In this document: positions 26,553 through 34,759 of the stretch, in pieces
How the letters are laid out: the number at the start of each line of letters is the position of its first letter
How positions within the stretch are numbered: position 1 is the first letter of the stretch
Assembly: GCF_024808255.1 (NCBI RefSeq)
Contig: NZ_JANTYS010000019.1
Coordinates: 1 to 64,000, forward strand
Reading direction: 5' to 3'
Source: Mucilaginibacter dorajii
GTDB lineage: Bacteria > Bacteroidota > Bacteroidia > Sphingobacteriales > Sphingobacteriaceae
Length of the DNA: 64,000 bases
Program-made: the position numbers and the translations under genes
The notes under the pieces: model-generated
Told to the model about the DNA's origin: nothing
The model's input: the letters and a program-made list of their open reading frames with translations, nothing else
Databases searched by the model: none

Positions 26553-27794
26553 ATGAAAACCGAAAAAGTTGATGTGTTGGTAATTGGCGCTGGTCCGGCG
26601 GGTACTGTGGCTGCTTCTATAGTGAATAAAGCAGGCTTTAAAGTTAAAATTGTTGAAAAGCAAAAATTTCCCCGTTTTGTAATAGGCGAAAGCCTGTTGC
26701 CACGCTGCATGGAAGCATTAACAGAAGCCGGCTTTGTGGACGCGGTAGAGGCCAAGGGGTTTCAAAAAAAGTTTGGGGCCAAGTTTGTTAAAAACGGCGT
26801 GATCTGCGACTACTACTTTTCTGACCAGTTTACCGATGGCTGGAACTGGACCTGGCAGGTACCACGCGCCGAGTTTGATAAAACACTGGCCGATACCTGC
26901 GAGCAAATGGGCATCCCCGTAAATTACGAAACGAGCGTTACTGATATAAAATTCAATGGTTCTGACTCGGTTACCACGGTTGAGGATATCTACGGTAACC
27001 AAAGCCAGATAGAGGCCCGGTTTATTATTGATGGCAGCGGTTATGGTCGTGTGATACCAAAGCTGTTTGGGTTAGATAAACCCTCAAACATGTCTGAGCG
27101 TAAAGCCTTGTTTGCACACACTGTCGACCTTAAACGCAATCTTTATGAAGAACCAAACCGCATTACCATTGTAGTTCATAAACCGGGCGTATGGATCTGG
27201 ATCATCCCATTTTCAAGTGGCGTCACATCTTTAGGCTTTGTAGGCAACCCAGAGTTTTTTAATGATGTAGCAGGCGAAACCGACAATGAAAAACTGCGCA
27301 ATCTTATCGCGTCTGACCCTTACCTTAGCGAGCGCTTTGAAGATGTCGAGTTTGTTTTTGATCCCCGGATATTACAAGCCTGGAGCAGCACAACAGATGT
27401 ATTTCATGGCGAAGGCTTTGTATTAACAGGTAACGTAACCGAATTTTTAGATCCGATATTTTCATCGGGCGTTACGCTGGCCACAGTATCAAGCCAAAAT
27501 GCAGCCAAGCTGGTGATCCGTAAGCTTAAGGGCGAAGATGTTGACTGGGAAAAGGAATATACCGATAAAGTAATGCAGGGCGTTGATGTATTTCGTTCCT
27601 ATGTAAATGCATGGTATGAAGGCACACTGGATACCATCTTTTTCTCCGAAACTTTTGTGCCGGAGATTAAAAACCAGATCTGCTCTGTTTTGGCAGGGTA
27701 TGTGTGGGATTTAGAGAACCCATTTGTGAAAAACCACGATAAGGCTATAAAGAAATTAGCAAGAGTTATTCAGCTAAGCGGACAGATTAGCTAA
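26553..27794 (+). CDS. FAD-dependent halogenase-like oxidoreductase
   Basis: A 413-residue flavoprotein. 'VLVIGAGPAGTVAAS' (8-22) binds FAD; 'GESLLP' (45-50) and Lys72/Lys73 in 'FQKKFGAKF' match the phenol-type flavin-dependent halogenases, and residues 214-219 read WIWIIP, the WxWxIP motif used to tell halogenases from monooxygenases. It is therefore a candidate FADH2-dependent halogenase acting on the aryl head of the pigment, perhaps while bound to the ACP encoded 13 bp downstream. Alternatives are a hydroxylase or a geranylgeranyl-reductase-like enzyme. A separate flavin reductase is not seen in the window. Confidence 0.85.
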   Translation: MKTEKVDVLVIGAGPAGTVAASIVNKAGFKVKIVEKQKFPRFVIGESLLPRCMEALTEAGFVDAVEAKGFQKKFGAKFVKNGVICDYYFSDQFTDGWNWTWQVPRAEFDKTLADTCEQMGIPVNYETSVTDIKFNGSDSVTTVEDIYGNQSQIEARFIIDGSGYGRVIPKLFGLDKPSNMSERKALFAHTVDLKRNLYEEPNRITIVVHKPGVWIWIIPFSSGVTSLGFVGNPEFFNDVAGETDNEKLRNLIASDPYLSERFEDVEFVFDPRILQAWSSTTDVFHGEGFVLTGNVTEFLDPIFSSGVTLATVSSQNAAKLVIRKLKGEDVDWEKEYTDKVMQGVDVFRSYVNAWYEGTLDTIFFSETFVPEIKNQICSVLAGYVWDLENPFVKNHDKAIKKLARVIQLSGQIS

Positions 27795-27807
27795 ACAGAA
27801 ACATAAA

Positions 27808-28065
27808 ATGGACAAATTAATGAATGATCTGAAAGAACAGATCATAGAACAATTGAACTTACAGGACCTTAAACCGGTTGACATTGGCGATGATGAATCG
27901 TTGTTTGCCGATGGATTGGGTTTAGATTCTATCGATGTGTTGGAACTGATTGTTTTAATGCAATCACACTACAAAATAAAACTTGCCAAAGCCGAGGACG
28001 GGCCAAAGGTATTCCAGTCTGTACGTACTATGGCCGAGTATATAACCGCTAACCAGGCAGCGTAA
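27808..28065 (+). CDS. Acyl carrier protein 2 of the pigment cluster
   Basis: An 85-residue acyl carrier protein with Ser41 in 'LGLDSIDVLEL' as phosphopantetheine site. It differs clearly from ACPs 1 and 3 in helix II/III and in its C-terminus ('TMAEYITANQAA'). It lies 13 bp after the halogenase-like gene, which suggests that it may carry the aryl substrate for that enzyme. AcpS at 32776 is a likely activating enzyme. Confidence 0.92.
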   Translation: MDKLMNDLKEQIIEQLNLQDLKPVDIGDDESLFADGLGLDSIDVLELIVLMQSHYKIKLAKAEDGPKVFQSVRTMAEYITANQAA

Positions 28066-28118
28066 TAGAGTCAAGAGATTAGAATCAAGAGTTAAGACGG
28101 GAAAAACAACCAGGGGAA

Positions 28119-28151
28119 AGACTTGCGAAGTTTTAAAAACTTCGCAAGTCT
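28119..28151. terminator. 15-bp perfect hairpin after ACP 2
   Basis: Arms 28119-28133 ('agacttgcgaagttt') and 28137-28151 are exact inverted copies with a 3-nt loop. It lies about 55 bp past the stop of ACP 2, so it may end the first plus-strand pigment transcript. There is no T run after it. Confidence 0.55.
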
Positions 28152-28162
28152 GGAAATACACT

Positions 28163-28247
28163 ATGTCATTGCGAGGCACGAAGCAATCTCATGCTTTACA
28201 GAGCCGCCTTGTACAGTTCGCGATTGCTTCGTGCCTCGCAATGACAT
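28163..28247. repeat. Palindromic intergenic repeat, family A, copy 3
   Basis: Arms 28163-28188 and 28222-28247 are 26-bp perfect inverted copies beginning 'atgtcattgcgaggcacg'. The loop matches copy 2 in orientation ('ctcatgct', 'cagttcgc'). It sits between ACP 2 and the LolA-like gene. Confidence 0.9.
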
Positions 28248-28334
28248 GATGATTTAACGCTCGCCTGTCTAAATAACCCAAAACAACACTTCAAACGCCA
28301 CTGCGTTATTGTAAATAAAACGTGTATAAACTTT

Positions 28335-28970
28335 ATGTATAAAGCATTCATCATACTGGTCATATTATCGGCAGCAATTACTGCCAATGCGCAGCATGCA
28401 GGTTACAGCCAACTTACAGACCTATCTGCATTTAAAGCCCAATTTACCGCTACCGCTCAAAAAACAACCAGCATAAAAAGTGACTTTGTGCAGGAGAAAA
28501 ACCTGAGCATGCTTGCTGAAAAGATCACGTCCAAGGGAAAATTCTGGTTTAAAAAGGATAACATGGTGCGGATGGAATATACCAGTCCATCAAAATACCT
28601 GATGATCATTAACAAGGATAATATCCTGGTAAAGGATGAGCAGAAAGAAAACAAGATCAACACCAAATCAAACAAACTCTTTCAGCAGATCAACAGGATT
28701 ATTGTGGATTGTGTGCAGGGAACCATCCTCAGCAATCCCGATTTTAAGGTGAAGGTATTTGAAAACAAAAGCAGTTACCTTGTTGAGCTTTCGCCGTTAT
28801 CAAAGGGGATCAAAGATTTTTTTAAAAGCATCAATATCTCGGTTGATAAAAAGGATAATTCGGTAAGCAATATCGATATGGAAGAGCCGTCGGGCGATAA
28901 CACCACCATTCACTTTTTAAATAAAGAGATCAATGCGATACTGCCAGACGCGCTTTTTGCTGCTAAGTAG
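28335..28970 (+). CDS. LolA-like outer-membrane lipoprotein carrier protein
   Basis: A 211-residue secreted protein with a signal peptide ending near 'ITANAQ' (residue ~20). The mature part resembles LolA: 'KSDFVQEKNLSML', 'GKFWFKKDNMVRMEY' and 'SPSKYLMIINKDN' follow the LolA strand order. LolA-type proteins shuttle lipidated cargo through the periplasm; in aryl-polyene clusters such a homologue is thought to move the lipid-linked pigment to the outer membrane. The stop overlaps the start of the next gene by 38 nt, so translation is probably coupled. Confidence 0.88.
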   Translation: MYKAFIILVILSAAITANAQHAGYSQLTDLSAFKAQFTATAQKTTSIKSDFVQEKNLSMLAEKITSKGKFWFKKDNMVRMEYTSPSKYLMIINKDNILVKDEQKENKINTKSNKLFQQINRIIVDCVQGTILSNPDFKVKVFENKSSYLVELSPLSKGIKDFFKSINISVDKKDNSVSNIDMEEPSGDNTTIHFLNKEINAILPDALFAAK

Positions 28971-29559
28971 CTGCTTGCTGTTTAGCTGCACCTCGGTTTA
29001 TAAAAACCTGAAGCCGGCAGCCGGGAATTTTGACCATATCTACAAATTCAGGCCAAAGTTTTCTGTAGTGCTTTACAACGCCGAAATCAATGTAACCAGC
29101 CACCACCTAAGCGGCCTGCTGTTAATGAAAATTATGCCCGACAGCAGTACCCGCATTGTGTTTTCGAGTGAGATGGGGGTTAAGTTCTTCGATTTTGCTT
29201 TTCTGAAAGATGGCAGCTTTAAGGTATATTCCATCATCCCGCAAATGGATAAAGGACCTGTCATCAAAACGCTGATGAAGGATTTTGATTTGATATTACT
29301 GCGCCAACAGGGCAGCCGTGAGCATTATATGCTAAAGGATAGCAGCCATTTATACTATGTATTACCTCAGCAGAAAGGAGCTAACTATTATATCACCAAT
29401 TTAGCTGGCGATACTTTAATCCGGATGGAAAAATCATCAAAAAGAAAACCCGTTGCCGTGGCAACCATGACGGGCTATAAAAATGGGGTGCCGGATAGCA
29501 TCGGTATCGACCATAAAAACTTTAAATTTACCATCGGTTTAAAAAAAATAGAGCGATAG
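28933..29559 (+). CDS. Predicted lipoprotein coupled to the LolA-like gene
   Basis: A 208-residue protein with a signal peptide and a lipobox 'LLFSC' at about residues 15-19, so it should be an outer-membrane lipoprotein. The mature part is beta-rich with basic loops. It starts inside the LolA-like gene in another frame. By position and form it may be the acceptor partner of the LolA-like carrier, as LolB is for LolA, though I see no firm LolB motif. Confidence 0.8.
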   Translation: MRYCQTRFLLLSSCLLFSCTSVYKNLKPAAGNFDHIYKFRPKFSVVLYNAEINVTSHHLSGLLLMKIMPDSSTRIVFSSEMGVKFFDFAFLKDGSFKVYSIIPQMDKGPVIKTLMKDFDLILLRQQGSREHYMLKDSSHLYYVLPQQKGANYYITNLAGDTLIRMEKSSKRKPVAVATMTGYKNGVPDSIGIDHKNFKFTIGLKKIER

Positions 29560-29680
29560 CTGAAAGCCTAAAGCTTAAGGCTCAAAGCTTAAAAAAATCA
29601 TAGATAATATAACAAGCTGATAGTTCAGGGCTAAAGATTCAATGCTTTAAGCTTTAAGCTTTCGGCCTTAAGCTTAAAAA

Positions 29681-30046
29681 ATGCTGCAGGAAACTTTTTT
29701 TCAATATACGCAACCCCAAACAGATGGCAGCGTAGCAACAACAACCATCACTCTTAATGCCGCTCACCAGATTTTTGAGGGGCATTTTCCCGGGCAGCCG
29801 GTGGTGCCTGGTGTTTGTATGATGCAAATGGTTAAAGAGGTTTTAGAGAGCGTTATAGGTGCAAAAACCAAGCTGCTAAAAGCTGTTGATATGAAGTTTT
29901 TAGCGATACTTAATCCCCTGGTTAACCGTACCGCCAATATGCAGATAACCTATGCTGTAAATGAATTTGATGCTATAAACGTTACCGCCGTTATTCAGCA
30001 TGATACATCCACTTTCTTGAAATTTAAGGGAGTATTCAAAAAATGA
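29681..30046 (+). CDS. Short FabZ/FabA-like hydroxyacyl-ACP dehydratase
   Basis: A 121-residue hotdog protein with the dehydratase signature 'HQIFEGHFPGQPVVPGVCMM', catalytic His within 'EGHFPG', and 'MVKEVLE' carrying an acidic residue on the central helix. It resembles ApeI-type dehydratases and is one of two in the cluster. Its stop and the start of the next gene overlap as ATGA (30043-30046). The gap before it (29560-29680) consists of short 'aagctttaagctt' repeats. Confidence 0.88.
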   Translation: MLQETFFQYTQPQTDGSVATTTITLNAAHQIFEGHFPGQPVVPGVCMMQMVKEVLESVIGAKTKLLKAVDMKFLAILNPLVNRTANMQITYAVNEFDAINVTAVIQHDTSTFLKFKGVFKK

Positions 30047-31497
30047 AGCAGTTCAGAAACATATTTTTCTACGTTATCCTTTTAGGAGTATTCTCCTTCC
30101 TCATTTACTACGTGCTAATGGCGGGTGACAGCCTTGAACAAGGCCGGCATATTGTTAAGCTTGCTGCCAGTAGTAAAAGTCCGTTTCATCAGTTTATGGA
30201 TGGCTTTATTAAAAACCTTACCGGTCCGCTGGCTACTTTGCTTGCACAGATAGCCGTTATTATTATAGCGGGCAATATGGCGGGCTGGGTATGCAAAAAA
30301 CTGGGGCAGCCTCGTGTTATAGGCGAAATTTTTGCGGGGATAGCCTTAGGCCCATCCCTTGTCGGGCGATTTCTCCCTGCATTTTCACATACCATTTTCC
30401 CAGTAGCTTCTTTAGGCTCGTTGCAGTTCCTAAGCCAGATAGGATTGATCATTTTCATGTTTGTTATAGGTATGGAGCTTGATCTGCGGGCTATCAAAAA
30501 TAAAAGTAAAGATGCCATTGTTATTAGCCATGCCAGTATAGTTGTTCCATTTACATTAGGTCTTGGGTTGGCTTATTACATTTACCGTTCGCTTGCCCCG
30601 GCTGGTATCCCTTTCTTTTCGTTCGGCTTGTTTATGGGCATTTCTATGAGCATTACGGCCTTCCCGGTGTTGGCGCGCATTTGCCAGGAAAGGGGTATCA
30701 ATAAAACCCGCCTTGGCGCATTGGTGATTACCTGCGCTGCGGCCGATGATATCACCGCCTGGTGTCTGCTCACTATTGTAATAGCAGTAGTAAAGGCCGG
30801 CTCGGTCATGAGTTTTGTTTATACCGTTTTAATGGCGGTTACTTATGTGATACTCATGTTAAAAGCGGTAAAGCCTTTGTTAAAAAAAGTATACACGCAT
30901 CATATTAAACCAGGTTACCTGGGCATTCCGGTTTCCCTGTTTTTTTTAACGCTGATCATATCGGCGTATGCTACAGAGGCCATTGGCATCCATGCGCTTT
31001 TTGGCGCGTTTATGGCTGGTATTGTAATGCCCGATAATATTACCTTCCGCAGCGTATTTATTGAGCGGATAAAAGATGTGGCGTTGTTTTTATTGCTGCC
31101 CCTGTTTTTTGTTTTTACCGGCCTGCGTACCCAAATAGGCTTATTGAACAACATTTACCTGTGGGGTACTTGCGGCTTGGTTATCCTGGTGGCTATCACC
31201 GGCAAATTTGTTGGCAGCGCCTCTGCCGCAAAATTTATTGGCCAAAGCTGGAAAAACAGCCTGTCTATAGGTGCGCTTATGAATACCCGCGGCCTGGTTG
31301 AGCTGATTGTGTTAAATATTGGTTACGACCTTGGCGTACTCAATAAAGAGGTATTTGCCATGCTGGTGATCATGGCGCTGGTAACTACCATCATGACGGT
31401 GCCAATCTTAAACCTGCTCGACAAGGCCTTCGGCAAAACGCCAGAAGAAGAGAACATTTCCGAAGAAGAGGAGCCGGCTATAGCCGGCGATCGATAA
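30043..31497 (+). CDS. CPA2-type cation:proton antiporter
   Basis: A 484-residue membrane protein with about 12-13 helices of the monovalent cation:proton antiporter-2 family. Characteristic segments are 'LGQPRVIGEIFAGIALGPSL', 'MFVIGMELDLRAIK', the 'ITCAAADDITAWCLL' helix with the two adjacent Asp that bind the cation, and 'NTRGLVELIVLNIGY'. It has no TrkA-N domain and ends in an acidic tail. It is translationally coupled to the dehydratase, so it belongs to the pigment operon, possibly to balance protons used by the RND exporter. Its 3' end overlaps the convergent ligase gene by 20 nt. Confidence 0.9.
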   Translation: MKQFRNIFFYVILLGVFSFLIYYVLMAGDSLEQGRHIVKLAASSKSPFHQFMDGFIKNLTGPLATLLAQIAVIIIAGNMAGWVCKKLGQPRVIGEIFAGIALGPSLVGRFLPAFSHTIFPVASLGSLQFLSQIGLIIFMFVIGMELDLRAIKNKSKDAIVISHASIVVPFTLGLGLAYYIYRSLAPAGIPFFSFGLFMGISMSITAFPVLARICQERGINKTRLGALVITCAAADDITAWCLLTIVIAVVKAGSVMSFVYTVLMAVTYVILMLKAVKPLLKKVYTHHIKPGYLGIPVSLFFLTLIISAYATEAIGIHALFGAFMAGIVMPDNITFRSVFIERIKDVALFLLLPLFFVFTGLRTQIGLLNNIYLWGTCGLVILVAITGKFVGSASAAKFIGQSWKNSLSIGALMNTRGLVELIVLNIGYDLGVLNKEVFAMLVIMALVTTIMTVPILNLLDKAFGKTPEEENISEEEEPAIAGDR

Positions 31498-32779
31498 ATT
31501 TAAACGGTTTACGGCCTGATTCCTTGTACTGCATTTTTTGGATCTCATCGTACTGTACATAGGTAACATGGGGACTAACCCTTAACCGGGCCTGTAAATT
31601 AGCCCTGATCTTCCGGTCGCACTCATCAGTATAATTAACGGGGAGGATATGGAGCAGTACTTCGTCCATCCCAATTTCGTTCGAATATACTTCGGCCACA
31701 AAATCAAGAATCTCTTCCATGCCATTCAGCAAGTCAAAAAGCGATGGCGGGTAAAGTGTGGTACCCTTAAACTTAATCATTTGCTTTTTACGGCCGATAA
31801 CCGATGACAGCCGCAGCGTGGTACGACCGCATGCGCATGGCTCATCAAAATACTGGCAAATATCGCCGGTTTTATAGCGGAGTAACGGCATCCCTTCAAC
31901 CCCAAGGGTGGTAATGGTAACCTCGCCCGGTTCGCCGGGGGCTACAGGTTGGTTGTGTTCATCAAGCAGTTCAACAATCAGCAGCTCGGGCTGATGGTGA
32001 CCGCCTTTGCCCTGCCCGCACTCGGTAAACGCGGTTTGCATTTCGGTAGAGGCATAGGTAGAATATAGCTGGATATTCCAGGCGTCGGTTATTTTTTTGC
32101 CGAGGATATTGAGCGAAAAATCGGTGTTACGGATGTTTTCGCCAATACAAACCGCTTTTTTAACGGAGCTTGAATTGATATCGATATTATGCTCGTTAGC
32201 GTACTGAATCAGCTTATAAATAAACGATGGCACAGCTACAATAGCGGTTGGCTTAAGCCTTAAAATGGTATCCCATTGTAAAGAAGGCACACCCGGACCT
32301 AAACGAATAATCCCCGCGCCAATTTTACGGATACCCGAATAGTAAGCAAGGCCGGCCATAAACTGCCGGTCTAAAGTGAGCATCAGCTGGTAAACGTCAT
32401 CCGGCTTGCCATCGGCACAAATAAAGGAACTGTACTCGTTATAAGTTAAGCGCTGAAGGTCGTTTTCTGTTAAGGCTACCACAACCGGGCTGCCCAGTGT
32501 GCCCGATGTTGAGCTGTATTCAATGATCTTATCGCGGCTTACGCACATAAAATCATCATTGCGCTTTTGCAGGTCTTCTTTTACCGTGGTAGGGATCAAC
32601 CTCAAATCATCTAATGTTTTGATTACCTCAACATCGATGTTATTGGCGGCAAAGAGCTCTTTATAAAAGGGGGAGTTTTGATTTAGATATACTAAAAGCT
32701 GCTGCAGTTTTTGCTCCTGCATGGCTGCAATTTGTTGCTGCGATTGATAGGATGATGTATGTAATGTTTGCTCGGTCAC
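31478..32779 (-). CDS. PaaK-like acyl-CoA ligase (aryl-activating)
   Basis: A 433-residue adenylate-forming enzyme of the phenylacetate-CoA ligase type. The phosphate loop is 'EYSSTSGTLGSPVVVAL'; 'STYASTEMQTAFTEC' and 'LRYKTGDICQYF' are further core motifs, and 'CACGRTTLRLSSVIGRKKQMI' leads to the small C-terminal domain. It probably activates 4-coumarate made by the TAL, loading it on CoA or directly on an ACP (ApeH-like role). The start is GTG and overlaps the acpS stop as GTGA (32776-32779), so the two form one minus-strand operon. Confidence 0.88.
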   Translation of the reverse strand: MTEQTLHTSSYQSQQQIAAMQEQKLQQLLVYLNQNSPFYKELFAANNIDVEVIKTLDDLRLIPTTVKEDLQKRNDDFMCVSRDKIIEYSSTSGTLGSPVVVALTENDLQRLTYNEYSSFICADGKPDDVYQLMLTLDRQFMAGLAYYSGIRKIGAGIIRLGPGVPSLQWDTILRLKPTAIVAVPSFIYKLIQYANEHNIDINSSSVKKAVCIGENIRNTDFSLNILGKKITDAWNIQLYSTYASTEMQTAFTECGQGKGGHHQPELLIVELLDEHNQPVAPGEPGEVTITTLGVEGMPLLRYKTGDICQYFDEPCACGRTTLRLSSVIGRKKQMIKFKGTTLYPPSLFDLLNGMEEILDFVAEVYSNEIGMDEVLLHILPVNYTDECDRKIRANLQARLRVSPHVTYVQYDEIQKMQYKESGRKPFKFIDRRL

Positions 32780-33150
32780 TTTTCTATAATTACGATGGCA
32801 GATGCTATTGCTTTAAGGTGGGTTAATGATACAGAAATTTTTAATGGCCCGAATGCCTTTAATGTTTCGGCTGTTTGACCAATGGGTGTAAGTTCGGGTT
32901 TTCCATCGGCATTATTGCCTATCTCAATTTCGTTGAACGAAGTACCGTTTAGCCAACCCGTGCCCAGGGCTTTAAAAAAAGCCTCTTTGGCAGCAAAGCG
33001 CGCGGCATAATGCTGGTATTTATCGGTCATTAGTTCGCAGTAGGCTATTTCCTTTTCAGAAAACACCAATTCACGAAAGCCGCTGCCCTTATCAATTTTG
33101 GCAGCCATGCGCTCAACCTCTATCATATCTATCCCAACACCGGCAACCAT
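32776..33150 (-). CDS. acpS: Holo-ACP synthase (4'-phosphopantetheinyl transferase)
   Basis: A 124-residue AcpS. 'GVGIDMIEVERM' at the N-terminus holds the metal-binding Asp and 'RFAAKEAFFKALGTG' the second metal-binding Glu and the Lys of the conserved WxxKEA-like box. It transfers phosphopantetheine from CoA to apo-ACP, so it may serve the three pigment ACPs and perhaps the fatty-acid ACP. It is the first gene of the operon with the ligase. Confidence 0.93.
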   Translation of the reverse strand: MVAGVGIDMIEVERMAAKIDKGSGFRELVFSEKEIAYCELMTDKYQHYAARFAAKEAFFKALGTGWLNGTSFNEIEIGNNADGKPELTPIGQTAETLKAFGPLKISVSLTHLKAIASAIVIIEK

Positions 33151-33257
33151 CTATCAGTTTTTGTTAGTTAAATTTATTTGATGATCTATCGTAACCAATA
33201 GGTGGTTTTGATTGTCATGTACAAAAATAATATTTTATCGTTCTTTGAAAAGGTAAT

Positions 33258-33626
33258 TTATACCAGCGTTATCCCGGGGATAAATTGAAAATGTTTTTTA
33301 TTGAGTGTATAAAGCGGAAGGTGGTAATAGAGCGCAGTGGCAGCAATAAGGGTATCTGCTATCCCTGGCCGGTGGCTTAAGGTAAGTGATTTAAAAAGAT
33401 CGATAAAGATCTCGGTAATATCTGTGTTAATTGGAATGTGGGTGTATTTGCTCAGCTGATTTTCAATTCTTTTAAAATCGACTTTATCTTTTGCCCCAAC
33501 CATAAACTCGGCAACAGTGATGCTGCTAATATAAAATATGTTGGTGTTCAGAAGTTCAATTTCTTTCTTTACGGCAAGGTTACCCCGGTAAAGTTCAATA
33601 AGGATATTAGTATCAAAAATTACCAT
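33258..33626 (-). CDS. PIN-domain toxin, VapC type
   Basis: A 122-residue PIN-domain ribonuclease. Acidic active-site residues are visible: Asp5 in 'MVIFDTNILIELYRG', Glu in 'TVAEFMVGAKD' and Asp in 'GIADTLIAATALYY'. VapC-type toxins cleave RNA, often tRNA or rRNA, when not held by the antitoxin. Its start overlaps the end of the antitoxin gene by 7 nt. It lies in the middle of the pigment cluster, between acpS and the third ACP, and has no evident role there. Confidence 0.92.
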   Translation of the reverse strand: MVIFDTNILIELYRGNLAVKKEIELLNTNIFYISSITVAEFMVGAKDKVDFKRIENQLSKYTHIPINTDITEIFIDLFKSLTLSHRPGIADTLIAATALYYHLPLYTLNKKHFQFIPGITLV

Positions 33627-33862
33627 TTAGAAGGCCACGCTTTTGCCCTGATCTCATCAACCGACGGAAAATCGGGAGCTGAGCCAAAGTCTTCGAACAA
33701 TTCTTTTACGTTTATCTTTTTCGCCTCGGGTGGTGTGGGGAGATTGTAGGAATTATGATCGCTTACTTCCACAACTATCACTTCCACTTTTTTGCCAAAA
33801 AACCTTTCCGGCATTTCAATGGTATGATTCTTTTTATCGGGAATTAAAATTTGCTTGTACAT
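33620..33862 (-). CDS. Antitoxin of the PIN-domain toxin
   Basis: An 80-residue protein starting at 'MYKQILIPD' (an in-frame ATG 21 nt further upstream is possible). The N-terminal half looks like an AbrB/SpoVT- or Phd-like beta-rich antitoxin ('EMPERFFGKKVEVIVVEV'), and the C-terminal tail ('KELFEDFGSAPDF...RAKAWPSKW') is the usual toxin-binding extension of Bacteroidota VapC partners. It precedes and overlaps the toxin gene, as expected for an operon that represses itself. Confidence 0.85.
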   Translation of the reverse strand: MYKQILIPDKKNHTIEMPERFFGKKVEVIVVEVSDHNSYNLPTPPEAKKINVKELFEDFGSAPDFPSVDEIRAKAWPSKW

Positions 33863-34260
33863 CGTATTTAACAATATATCCAAATATACAATTTTTGCTG
33901 ATCATATGTCGGACCAAAAGGGATCAGATAGCCCATGGATCACTATACCAGGGCAAATGCATCTAATTGGGTTAACATAACTTAACACATTTCAGAAATA
34001 GAGATTTATAATTATCTAATAATCAATATTTTATATTTTAACAAGGTTAACACAAAACTGATGTATCACAATTTAGGCACATCCGGATATTTGTGCCTGT
34101 TGTTGACTAATACAAGTCCCTTCGATACCTGGATCATCTACATAAGAACAAGGTATAGTTTGATGCTTTTATCTTCCCGACCACTTAAGCTTATTCCGTT
34201 ACTTATTACTAAATAGCAGCTTATCCCCGTTAATTATTTAGATGCGTTTGCCCTGATTTG

Positions 34261-34395
34261 TGCTATCAATCAATTCCAAAATTCGTGAAATTCGATTAAA
34301 TTGTAACCGAGTCGGCGGGCATTCGTGTCTAACTCAAAAAAAGGGGCCTTAAGATAACACAATTCACTACTTGTGGCTAAAAGCGATTTCCCGGC
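34261..34395. repeat. Dispersed direct repeat, family D, copy 1
   Basis: Shares long blocks with 41962-42100, for example 'caattccaaaattcgtgaaa', 'ttcgattaaattgtaa', 'attcgtgtctaactcaaaaa' and the ending 'gtgattt/gcgatttcccc-ggc'. The two copies have the same orientation and bracket the last pigment operon. Confidence 0.85.
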
Positions 34396-34434
34396 ACCAT
34401 ACACAAAACACACTTAAATGTTTTTATTATTTTG

Positions 34435-34442
34435 TACTTTTG
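34435..34442 (+). promoter_or_regulatory. Possible -7 element for the last pigment operon
   Basis: 'tacttttg' fits TAnnTTTG. It is about 318 bp before the ACP 3 start, and no good -33 element stands at the right distance, so a long leader would be implied. Tentative. Confidence 0.25.
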
Positions 34443-34759
34443 TGAAATTTCCTGATTAATTAAATTAATCAGGGCTTATTAATATTTTCCCGGGGAGTGG
34501 GGATTAGTGGATTGAACGGTTGGGCGGTACGGAATATTTTAAAGCATTGGATTTAAAGGGCTTGGTACCCCAAAACAGCCTGGCGAGAATTACCTAAATC
34601 GTTCTTTATAATAAATAGTTACAACTAACAAATTAAGAACATCATGCATATGGTGTTTAAAATAAACTAAATACATATTTAACAATTTTACAACTTATTA
34701 CACACTAATTTTGGTTTACCCTGATTGACCAATTTTAGCTGATTAATTTAAACGAGATT

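Larger units (their letters stand above)
33884..34759. other. Long gene-free AT-rich region with a repeat
   Basis: Apart from the family D repeat at 34261-34395 and a possible promoter at 34435-34442, I see no gene or RNA in these 876 bp. Stops are dense in all frames. The region separates the toxin-antitoxin pair from the last pigment operon and is a likely control region for it. Confidence 0.5.

Noticed and set aside
33884..34759. Hidden small RNA or riboswitch
   Set aside because: I see no conserved riboswitch core or strong stem-terminator arrangement, only AT-rich DNA and a dispersed repeat.
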